DNA of 64,000 nt from Acinetobacter sp. ANC 4470 (GTDB lineage: Bacteria > Pseudomonadota > Gammaproteobacteria > Pseudomonadales > Moraxellaceae): contig NZ_NEGC01000004.1 in the NCBI RefSeq assembly GCF_002135335.1, forward strand, positions 124,001 through 188,000, written 5' to 3'. Shown piece by piece: positions 56,872 through 64,000 of this stretch. Made by a program: the position numbers and the translations under genes. The first letter of the stretch is position 1. Every line of letters begins with the position of its first letter. Below the pieces are notes generated by a model. The model had not been told where the DNA came from, searched no databases, and was given only the letters and a program-made list of their open reading frames with translations.

Positions 56872-57708
56872 TTAACCAATACGACGCTTCAAACCGGTCA
56901 TTTGCAAAACGCGTGTTGAAATTTCCTCAATCGACATTTCAGAGACATTCAAATACTTAACCCCTTCAGAAATGTAAATTCCTTCAACAGCACGAAGCTC
57001 CATCTGACACTGACTAAAACTTGCATAACGGCTGTTTGCCTTACGTTCAGAACGAATCGCTACAAGCCTTTCTGCATCAATCATAAGGCCAAACAACTTC
57101 TGTTTATGCGCTTTTAATACCGCAGGCAAACGATTGTCATCCAAGTCTTCTTCGGTTAATGGATAGTTTGCAACACGAATACCAAATTGTAATGACAAAT
57201 AAATTGAAGTTGGTGTTTTGCCTGAACGCGATACACCAATCAGAATTAAATCAGCTTTATCATAATGACGTGTACGCGCACCATCATCATTGTCTAGAGC
57301 AAAATGAACCGCATCAATACGGGCTTTATACGACTCTGAATCGGTCACTGCATGGGTTTGCCCGACTAAAGTTGTAGGCGGAGTACCTAAAACCTCAGAC
57401 AACTTACTAATAAGCCCTTCAAAAACATCAAGATTCACTGCATTTGCAGTGTTAATAATGTCACGTACATACTGGTCTACAAGAGTATCAAATACCAAGG
57501 GTTGCTGCCCATCACGATCAGCGCATTGATTAATTTCTGCAACCACATTCATAGCTGCTTCTTCAGAGCTAATATAAGGAATAATATGAATGTCAAAATT
57601 AACATGAGGAAACTGCGCTAACAGTGAGTGTCCAAGGGTTTCAGCAGTAATTGCTGTACCATCAGATACAAAAAATACACTGCGCTTAATTTGTTTACCT
57701 TCTGACAT
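56872..57708 (-). CDS. ppsR: PEP synthase regulatory protein (kinase/pyrophosphorylase)
   Basis: A 278-residue member of the PpsR/DUF299 family, which switches PEP synthase off by ADP-dependent phosphorylation and on again by pyrophosphorolysis. The family start SVFFVSDGTAITAETLGHSLL is split here around residue 20. The P-loop-like GVSRSGKTPTSIYLS is at about residue 157. RYASFSQCQMELRAVE lies near the end, and YLNVSEMSIEEISTRVL follows. The length is standard. Start at 57708 has AAGGAG. It is divergent from its target ppsA with 154 bases between them, the usual regulator-target arrangement. Confidence 0.95.
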   Translation of the reverse strand: MSEGKQIKRSVFFVSDGTAITAETLGHSLLAQFPHVNFDIHIIPYISSEEAAMNVVAEINQCADRDGQQPLVFDTLVDQYVRDIINTANAVNLDVFEGLISKLSEVLGTPPTTLVGQTHAVTDSESYKARIDAVHFALDNDDGARTRHYDKADLILIGVSRSGKTPTSIYLSLQFGIRVANYPLTEEDLDDNRLPAVLKAHKQKLFGLMIDAERLVAIRSERKANSRYASFSQCQMELRAVEGIYISEGVKYLNVSEMSIEEISTRVLQMTGLKRRIG

Positions 57709-57862
57709 TAAAATTCTCCTTAAATATTTGTCTAAGTGCTATAAAATCTTTATAGTAAACTGATCTTATATAACTTTCGCTTAGTAAAATCAAAATGCTA
57801 AGTAGATTTGTTATAATTTCATGCAAGATAGTGATTAATACTGCAAAAGTGGAGTAACAACA

Positions 57863-60241
57863 TTGGAAGCGCGCGTAATTGGTCTAGAAAAATTAGGGAA
57901 ACACGACGTTGAACTTGTAGGTGGGAAAAACTCATCTTTAGGTGAAATGATCAGCCATTTATCCAATGCTGGTGTATCAGTGCCAGGTGGCTTCGCAACA
58001 ACTGCTGATGCTTATCGTGAATTTCTCGAGCAAAGTGGCCTAAACGCTAAAATTCAAGCAGAGCTATCAACTTTAAATGTTGATGACGTCAATGCTCTTG
58101 CAGAAACTGGCGCAAAAATTCGCCAATGGATTATCGATACTCCGCTTACAGCTGAATTTGAAAAAGAAGTTCGCAGTGCATTCGTAGAACTTTCTAACGG
58201 CAACCCTGAAATCGCGGTTGCCGTTCGTTCATCTGCAACTGCAGAAGACTTACCAGACGCTTCTTTTGCTGGTCAGCAAGAAACTTTCTTAAACATTCGT
58301 GGCATCGATAATGTATTGATCGCAATTAAAGAAGTTTTTGCTTCACTTTATAATGACCGTGCAATTGCATATCGCGTACATCAAAACTTTAAACATGAAG
58401 TTGTAGCCCTATCTGCTGGTATTCAACGCATGGTGCGTTCTGAAACGGGTGCTGCTGGTGTAATGTTTACATTGGATACAGAATCTGGTTTCCGTGATGT
58501 TGTATTTATTACTGCATCTTATGGTTTGGGTGAAATGGTTGTTCAGGGCGCAGTAAACCCTGACGAATTTTACCTATCTAAGCCATTATTAAATGCAGGT
58601 AGACATTCAATCCTACGTCGTAATCTTGGTTCTAAACACCAAAAAATGATTTATGGCGAAGAAGGCTCTACGGGTAAATCAGTTGTTGTTGTTGATGTTG
58701 AAAAACAAGATCGTCAACAATTCGCACTTAATGATCATGAACTTCAAGAACTTGCTAAACAAGCGTTGATCATTGAAAACCATTACGGTTCACCAATGGA
58801 CATCGAATGGGCGAAAGATGGCGACGATGATCAAATTTATATCGTTCAAGCACGTCCAGAAACAGTAAAAAGCCGTGAAAATGTCGGCACAATGGAACGC
58901 TACCTGCTTAAACAAAAAGGTACTGTCGTTTGTGAAGGTCGTTCAATTGGTCAGCGTATCGGTTCTGGTAAAGTCCGTATTGTCACTTCAATTAAAGAAA
59001 TGGACAAAGTACAACCAGGTGACGTTCTTGTCTCCGACATGACTGACCCAGATTGGGAACCTGTCATGAAACGTGCTGCTGCGATTGTAACTAATCGTGG
59101 TGGTCGTACCTGTCATGCTGCAATTATTGCACGTGAACTTGGTGTTCCAGCAATCGTTGGTTGTGGTAACGCAACTGAAGTTCTAGTTGACGGTCAAGAA
59201 GTCACTGTTTCTTGTGCTGAAGGCGATACAGGCTTCATCTACGAAGGTGCTTTAGATTTCGAAATTCAACGTAACTCTATTGCATCTATGCCTGCACTAC
59301 CGTTCAAAATTATGATGAACGTGGGTAACCCTGACCGTGCATTTGACTTCGCTCAAATTCCAAACGAAGGTATTGGTCTTGCTCGTTTAGAATTCATCAT
59401 CAACCGTATGATTGGTGTGCATCCGAAAGCGTTATTAAATATTGAAAGCCTGCCACGTGAAACACGTGCTGCGGTCATGGCACGTACAGCTGGTTACTCT
59501 TCTCCAATCGAATTCTATGTCGAAAAATTGGTTGAAGGTATTTCAACACTTGCTGCTGCTTTCGCTGACAAGCCTGTGATTGTTCGTATGTCTGACTTCA
59601 AGTCAAACGAATATGCGAACCTAATTGGCGGTAAGTTGTACGAGCCAGAAGAAGAAAATCCAATGCTTGGTTTCCGTGGCGCGAGTCGTTACGTTTCTGA
59701 CAATTTCCGTGACTGCTTCGAACTTGAATGCCGTGCATTGAAAAAAGCACGTGACGAAATGGGCCTAACCAACATTCAAATCATGATTCCTTTCGTACGT
59801 ACAGTTGCCGAAGCGAAACGTGTTATCGAACTATTAGGTCTTAATGGTCTTAAACGCGGTGAAAACGGCCTAAAAGTAATCATGATGTGCGAATTACCAA
59901 CCAATGCATTGTTAGCTGAACAATTCCTTGAACATTTCGATGGTTTCTCTATCGGTTCAAATGACTTAACTCAGTTAACATTAGGTCTAGACCGTGACTC
60001 AGGTATCGTATCTCACTTGTTCGATGAGCGTGATCCTGCAGTTAAAGCATTACTATCTATGGCAATTCATGCATGCCGTAAAGCAGGCAAATATGTAGGT
60101 ATTTGTGGTCAAGGTCCTTCTGACCATCCTGATCTTGCTCAATGGCTGATGGAACAAGGAATTGAATCTGTTTCATTGAATCCAGACTCAGTTTTAGACA
60201 CTTGGTTCTTCTTAGCAGAAGAAAAGACTAAACAAGTTTAA
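57863..60241 (+). CDS. ppsA: Phosphoenolpyruvate synthase
   Basis: A 792-residue PEP synthase, which makes PEP from pyruvate and ATP for gluconeogenesis. Domains are the N-terminal ATP-grasp/pyruvate-binding domain (about 10-345, with [11 protein letters not shown] and [20 protein letters not shown]), the phosphohistidine swivel with His418 in [15 protein letters not shown], and the C-terminal TIM barrel with [10 protein letters not shown] and [13 protein letters not shown]. The start is TTG at 57863 with GGAG eight bases before it; no ATG fits. It is controlled by the divergent ppsR product and followed by a strong terminator. Confidence 0.96.
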   Translation: MEARVIGLEKLGKHDVELVGGKNSSLGEMISHLSNAGVSVPGGFATTADAYREFLEQSGLNAKIQAELSTLNVDDVNALAETGAKIRQWIIDTPLTAEFEKEVRSAFVELSNGNPEIAVAVRSSATAEDLPDASFAGQQETFLNIRGIDNVLIAIKEVFASLYNDRAIAYRVHQNFKHEVVALSAGIQRMVRSETGAAGVMFTLDTESGFRDVVFITASYGLGEMVVQGAVNPDEFYLSKPLLNAGRHSILRRNLGSKHQKMIYGEEGSTGKSVVVVDVEKQDRQQFALNDHELQELAKQALIIENHYGSPMDIEWAKDGDDDQIYIVQARPETVKSRENVGTMERYLLKQKGTVVCEGRSIGQRIGSGKVRIVTSIKEMDKVQPGDVLVSDMTDPDWEPVMKRAAAIVTNRGGRTCHAAIIARELGVPAIVGCGNATEVLVDGQEVTVSCAEGDTGFIYEGALDFEIQRNSIASMPALPFKIMMNVGNPDRAFDFAQIPNEGIGLARLEFIINRMIGVHPKALLNIESLPRETRAAVMARTAGYSSPIEFYVEKLVEGISTLAAAFADKPVIVRMSDFKSNEYANLIGGKLYEPEEENPMLGFRGASRYVSDNFRDCFELECRALKKARDEMGLTNIQIMIPFVRTVAEAKRVIELLGLNGLKRGENGLKVIMMCELPTNALLAEQFLEHFDGFSIGSNDLTQLTLGLDRDSGIVSHLFDERDPAVKALLSMAIHACRKAGKYVGICGQGPSDHPDLAQWLMEQGIESVSLNPDSVLDTWFFLAEEKTKQV

Positions 60242-60252
60242 TAAAACGTGTT

Positions 60253-60283
60253 AAAAAAAGACCCACTAGTGGGTCTTTTTTTT
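60253..60283 (+). terminator. Terminator after ppsA
   Basis: AAAAAAAGACCCAC, TA, GTGGGTCTTTTTTT, within 15 bases of the stop codon. Confidence 0.9.
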
Positions 60284-60321
60284 ATCCATCTTTTAAGATT
60301 TAGTTTTGAGAATTCAATTTT

Positions 60322-61092
60322 ATGCAAATTTACTTGGCACGTGATAATCAACAAGCGGGTCCATACACCTTAGAGCAACTCAATCAAATGCTCGCGAGTC
60401 AACAAGTCATGCTCACAGACTTAGCTTGGCACCAAGGTATGACAGAATGGAAAGCTTTAGGTGAATTAACCAAGGGTAAACTTGTATATGAACCTGTAGA
60501 TTATACTGCCCCAACACCTTTCCCCGAACAGACGCCTTTACAAAATTCAAGTATGGCTAAAGTGCAACCTGGAAAAAAACCAGCTCAAAACAGTGAACTC
60601 GCTTCCATTACCACCCGTGTTTTAGCAAAAATTATCGATTTATTACTTTGGTTACCCGCAGCAGCGATTCCTTCGTTCTTTCTAAAACCAGATCAATTTA
60701 ATCAATTGTCTGATATTCAACAAAAAATGCAATCCGCTGACACTTCAACTCAAGCAGTACAATTACAACAGGAATTACTTACCCTTATTCCAATGGAAGC
60801 ATGGCAAGCAATGTTTGCATACATCATCATCATGCTTGGTATTCAAGCCTTTATGTTGGCGAAATCTGGGCAAAGTATTGGTAAAAAACTCACCAAAATT
60901 AAAATTGTCGATGCCGAAAATGGTGAAAAAGTCAGTCTAATGCGCGTATTCACTTTACGTAGCTTTATCTTTATTATTTTAAATCTGCTATTTATGCCCT
61001 TTATCACAATTATTGACCATGTCTTTGCATTAAGCGAAAAACGTCAAACGCTACACGACAAATTAGCCAAAACTAAAGTGGTTAAACAATAA
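60322..61092 (+). CDS. GYF/RDD domain membrane protein
   Basis: A 256-residue two-part protein. Residues 1-60 form a GYF_2 domain (IYLARDNQQAGPYTLEQLNQ, WHQGMTEWKALGEL), a small adaptor module. Residues about 95-250 form an RDD membrane domain with three helices: TRVLAKIIDLLLWLPAAAIP, MFAYIIIMLGIQAFMLAKSG, and IFIILNLLFMPFITIIDHVF. It ends with the typical RQTLHDKLAKTKVV. Fusions of this type are common in Acinetobacter; the function is unknown. The gene has its own terminator. Confidence 0.85.
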   Translation: MQIYLARDNQQAGPYTLEQLNQMLASQQVMLTDLAWHQGMTEWKALGELTKGKLVYEPVDYTAPTPFPEQTPLQNSSMAKVQPGKKPAQNSELASITTRVLAKIIDLLLWLPAAAIPSFFLKPDQFNQLSDIQQKMQSADTSTQAVQLQQELLTLIPMEAWQAMFAYIIIMLGIQAFMLAKSGQSIGKKLTKIKIVDAENGEKVSLMRVFTLRSFIFIILNLLFMPFITIIDHVFALSEKRQTLHDKLAKTKVVKQ

Positions 61093-61097
61093 ACGTC

Positions 61098-61130
61098 AAA
61101 AAACGGGGATGATTTTATCTCCCTGTTTTT
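61098..61130 (+). terminator. Terminator after the RDD gene
   Basis: AAAAACGGGGA, loop, TCTCCCTGTTTTT with one mismatch in the stem. Confidence 0.6.
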
Positions 61131-61271
61131 CCCCAGAATATTGATACTAAAATAATAATTTCTATCTTAAAAGTTTAATTCCGAGTAAAAAAATCAGTTT
61201 TTATAACAGGTATTTAAAGCCACTTTACATATAGCTTAGTTCAACAATATGAGGCATAATGCCCTACAACG

Positions 61272-61362
61272 TAGCGGTGTCTCATGATTGGGAAGGATCT
61301 TCTATGCTTAGAATTTCTAAGTAAAAATAGACCTTCCCAATCATGCGACACTTTAATCGCTA
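61272..61362. repeat. Long inverted repeat upstream of cyoA
   Basis: GTGTCTCATGATTGGGAAGG (from 61277) is the complement of a segment ending at 61351 apart from one mismatch and one bulged base, giving a stem of more than 20 bp. The outer ends TAGCG and CGCTA also pair. The loop itself holds a second perfect hairpin, CTTAGAA-T-TTCTAAG (61307-61321). It ends 45 bases before cyoA. It may be a small mobile palindromic element or a regulatory structure in the cyo leader. Confidence 0.7.
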
Positions 61363-61407
61363 TCCCATATTAAATTATGGAATGGGACTCTTCACCGAGG
61401 TTGTAAA

Positions 61408-62469
61408 ATGAGACAAACGATTTTAGCTGTATTGTCTTTATCTGCGATGGCTGCACTCTTAACTGGGTGTGGCGGTGATATGGTACTTCTAAACTCAAAA
61501 GGTCCAGTAGCACAAGGTCAATCAGATCTTATGATGACTGCGATCTATTTAATGCTTCTAGTGGTGATTCCATCAGCACTTATGGCAGTTTGGTTTGGCT
61601 GGAAATATCGCGCGTCGAATAAAGATGCAGACTATAAACCTACTTGGGCACACTCTACCGCTATTGAAATTATAGTTTGGGGTGTTCCAGTCATTATTAT
61701 TGGTATTCTAGCGTGGTTAACTTGGTGGGGTTCCCACAAGTATGACCCATACCGTCCGCTCGAATCAGATAAAGCTCCTTTAAATGTTCAAGTTATTGCT
61801 GAACAATTCAAATGGGTCTTTATTTACCCAGAACAAGACATTGCGACTGTTAACGAATTCCGCTTCCCAGAACAAACTCCGGTAAGTTTACGTATAACAT
61901 CTAACTTCACAATGAACTCGTTCTTTATTCCTGCATTGTCTGGTCAAATCTATGCAATGGCAGGTATGCAAACTCATTTGAACATGTTGGCAGACACGAC
62001 TGGCGTATTCCGCGGTTTCTCTTCTAACTATTCAGGTTATGGCTTCTCACAAATGCGCTTTAAAGCTCATTCTGTAACAGAAGCACAGTTTGCCAATTGG
62101 GTAGCAGCAGTTAAAGCAGGTAATGGTACTTCAGTTAATCCTGAAGCAGTTCAAAAAGGTATTTTAGACCAAACTGAATTTGCAACCTTACGTGATGGTA
62201 ACCGTGGTAAGCACCAAATCGAAGCATTAGTAGCAAAAGCGACGACTCCAGAAGAAAAGGCTGCTGCTGAAGCAATGAAGCCTTATCCAACTAAGCCACA
62301 CCCAGTGACTTACTATTCTTCAGTTGAGCCTAAATTGTTCGAATCCGTGATTAACAGATACATGAGCAACTACCATGGTGCTGATCACTCAGCAACTGTA
62401 GGTCATGAAGCTGCGGCTTCTGAAGCTCATGCGAATGTTGAGCATGCGACTGCTTCTGTAGAGGAATAA
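61408..62469 (+). CDS. cyoA: Ubiquinol oxidase subunit II
   Basis: A 353-residue subunit II of cytochrome bo3 oxidase, the proton-pumping terminal quinol oxidase of the inner membrane. The lipoprotein signal has lipobox L-L-T-G-C (residue 21). Two membrane helices follow, and then a cupredoxin-like periplasmic domain (about 125-220) with EQFKWVFIYPEQDIATVNE and SGQIYAMAGMQTHLN. The CuA-binding residues of cytochrome c oxidases are absent, as expected for a quinol oxidase. The C-terminus is rich in His, Ala and Glu. GAGG precedes the start. cyoB follows after three bases. Confidence 0.95.
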   Translation: MRQTILAVLSLSAMAALLTGCGGDMVLLNSKGPVAQGQSDLMMTAIYLMLLVVIPSALMAVWFGWKYRASNKDADYKPTWAHSTAIEIIVWGVPVIIIGILAWLTWWGSHKYDPYRPLESDKAPLNVQVIAEQFKWVFIYPEQDIATVNEFRFPEQTPVSLRITSNFTMNSFFIPALSGQIYAMAGMQTHLNMLADTTGVFRGFSSNYSGYGFSQMRFKAHSVTEAQFANWVAAVKAGNGTSVNPEAVQKGILDQTEFATLRDGNRGKHQIEALVAKATTPEEKAAAEAMKPYPTKPHPVTYYSSVEPKLFESVINRYMSNYHGADHSATVGHEAAASEAHANVEHATASVEE

Positions 62470-62472
62470 GAC

Positions 62473-64000
62473 ATGAGCTTTTTAGGTAAGTTAGGACCAG
62501 ATGCAATTCCATACGATCCAATCGTATTGGCAACTGTTGCAATGATGGTCCTAGGTGGCCTTGCTGTTTTTGCAGGGATCACCTACTTTAAAAAATGGAA
62601 CTACTTGTGGACTGAATGGTTCACATCTGTAGACCATAAAAAGATTGGTATCATGTATATCTTGGTATCTGTAGTCATGTTACTTCGTGGCTTTGCAGAT
62701 GCGATCATGATGCGTCTTCAACAATTCCTCGCACGAGGCGGTGGTGAAGGTTATTTACACCCTGAACATTACGATCAGATCTTTACTGCCCATGGCGTAA
62801 TTATGATCTTCTTCGTAGCGATGGGTCTTGTTGTTGGCCTAATGAACATCTCTGTACCTTTACAGATTGGTGCTCGTGACGTTGCCTTCCCATTATTAAA
62901 CTCTTTAAGCTTCTGGTTATTTTCCGGCGCTGCGGGTCTCATGATGGCTTCTCTTGCACTTGGTGAATTCGCTGCAACTGGTTGGATGGCTTATCCTCCA
63001 CTGTCAGGCATTGAATATTCTCCGGGCGTAGGTGTGGACTACTACATTTGGGCACTTCAAGTTTCAGGCTTAGGTACGCTTTTAACGGGTGTTAACTTCT
63101 TTGTTACCATCATTAAAATGCGTGCACCTGGCATGACACTTATGGATATGCCGATCTTTACCTGGACTTCACTTTGTACGTCTGTATTGATCATCGCATC
63201 TTTCCCTGTGTTAACTGCAACACTTGCAATGTTAACCCTTGACCGTTACTTCGACTTTCACTTCTTTACAAATGACTTGGGTGGTAGCCCAATGTTGTAT
63301 GTAAACTTGATTTGGACTTGGGGTCACCCAGAAGTGTACATCTTAGTATTACCAGCATTTGGTATTTACTCTGAAGTTGTATCCACTTTCTCTCGCAAAG
63401 CATTATTTGGTTATAAATCAATGGTGTATGCGACTATCGCGATCACAGTACTTGCGTTCGTGGTATGGGTTCACCACTTCTTTACAATGGGTTCAGGTGC
63501 CAACGTTAACGCATTCTTTGGTATCATGACCATGGTCATTGCGATTCCTACTGGTGTGAAAATCTTCTCTTGGTTATTCACCATGTATAAGGGTCGTATT
63601 ACCTTTACCACGCCAATGCTATGGACACTTGGTTTCCTTGTGACTTTTGGTATCGGTGGTTTAACCGGTGTATTAATGGCAGTTCCACCAGCGGACTTCT
63701 TAGTACATAACTCATTGTTCCTCATCGCTCACTTCCATAACGTAATTATTGGTGGTGTAGTGTTTGGTATGTTCGCAGGTATCATTTTCTACTGGCCAAA
63801 AATGTTTGGTTGGAAACTCAATGAAGCTTGGGGTAAAGCATCTTTCTGGTTCTGGTTCTTTGGTTTCTATTTTGCATTCATGCCACTTTATATCCTTGGT
63901 TTCATGGGTATGACGCGTCGTCTGAATACATATGACAATCCAGAATGGGATCCATACATCGCTATCGCTCTCTTTGGTGCTATCCTTATCGCGATTGGTA
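62473..64000 (+). CDS. cyoB: Ubiquinol oxidase subunit I, partial at window edge
   Basis: The first 509 codons of the heme-copper catalytic subunit, running off the right end. The opening [20 protein letters not shown] is typical of CyoB. Conserved elements are the heme histidine region [15 protein letters not shown], the CuB and cross-linked tyrosine motif [17 protein letters not shown], the CuB His-His pair in [10 protein letters not shown], and [17 protein letters not shown] with the distal and heme histidines. The start at 62473 lies three bases after cyoA. cyoC and cyoD are expected beyond the window. Confidence 0.95.
   Translation, partial: MSFLGKLGPDAIPYDPIVLATVAMMVLGGLAVFAGITYFKKWNYLWTEWFTSVDHKKIGIMYILVSVVMLLRGFADAIMMRLQQFLARGGGEGYLHPEHYDQIFTAHGVIMIFFVAMGLVVGLMNISVPLQIGARDVAFPLLNSLSFWLFSGAAGLMMASLALGEFAATGWMAYPPLSGIEYSPGVGVDYYIWALQVSGLGTLLTGVNFFVTIIKMRAPGMTLMDMPIFTWTSLCTSVLIIASFPVLTATLAMLTLDRYFDFHFFTNDLGGSPMLYVNLIWTWGHPEVYILVLPAFGIYSEVVSTFSRKALFGYKSMVYATIAITVLAFVVWVHHFFTMGSGANVNAFFGIMTMVIAIPTGVKIFSWLFTMYKGRITFTTPMLWTLGFLVTFGIGGLTGVLMAVPPADFLVHNSLFLIAHFHNVIIGGVVFGMFAGIIFYWPKMFGWKLNEAWGKASFWFWFFGFYFAFMPLYILGFMGMTRRLNTYDNPEWDPYIAIALFGAILIAIG

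Overview
The window is AT-rich chromosomal DNA of a gammaproteobacterium, almost certainly an Acinetobacter species. The evidence is gene content and protein style: coq7-type ubiquinone synthesis, a very long TamA/TamB pair, cyoA-cyoB, AcnB, GltS, an AdeT-type binding protein and a type I-F CRISPR repeat of the Acinetobacter sort. No ribosomal RNA and no complete insertion sequence or prophage is present. Decayed scraps of an IS3-family element, a phage spanin cassette and a LysR regulator are.

Layout. 0.1-5.6 kb: an NTF2-like protein, a FadH-type dienoyl-CoA reductase, a divergent PadR regulator with an alpha/beta hydrolase, a frameshifted LysR remnant and an intact LysR gene. Two perfect 16-bp palindromes lie in the fadH/padR promoter. 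6-10.7 kb: map, a BrnQ-type carrier, small membrane proteins, a second hydrolase. 11.2-14.4 kb: two tiny glutamine-rich disordered proteins, a spanin remnant, gltS. 14.5-19.9 kb: a PD-(D/E)XK nuclease, acnB, small proteins, initiator tRNA. 20.5-22.5 kb: cold-shock gene, AdeT-like protein. 22.9-32.3 kb: tamA-tamB, then divergent LplT-like MFS and coq7. 32.4-36 kb: a leftward group (MoeB/ThiF-like, ABC1 kinase, folB, FolK-like, lipoprotein).

36.2-41 kb is a CRISPR array of 80 repeats and 79 spacers with no cas gene anywhere in the window. The repeat belongs to the type I-F class, the leader is on the left and carries a perfect IHF consensus, and the right end has a degenerate terminal repeat and one duplicated spacer. 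Cas proteins must act in trans from elsewhere, if they are present.

41-46.3 kb is an acyl-CoA catabolic cluster (ligase, dehydrogenase, SDR) with a divergent AraC regulator. 46.6-48.9 kb holds a secreted sphingomyelinase-type phosphodiesterase immediately followed by a membrane-anchored protein resembling part of a lipase foldase, the most attractive candidate for a little-described secretion pair. 49-57 kb: prfA-prmC, duplicated glycine-zipper proteins, an IS3 scrap, an LLM oxidoreductase, a YiaA-like protein with a damaged start, an isolated flavin-monooxygenase segment and a secreted protein of unknown function. 57-64 kb: divergent ppsR and ppsA, a GYF/RDD membrane protein, and cyoA-cyoB preceded by a long inverted repeat; cyoB runs off the right edge.

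Most of the window is ordinary housekeeping. The points most worth a second look are the cas-less array, the phosphodiesterase/foldase-like pair, the glutamine-rich pair, the twin operators, the FolK-like protein lacking expected residues, and the hairpin before cyoA. All family assignments come from reading the translations; no database search was run.
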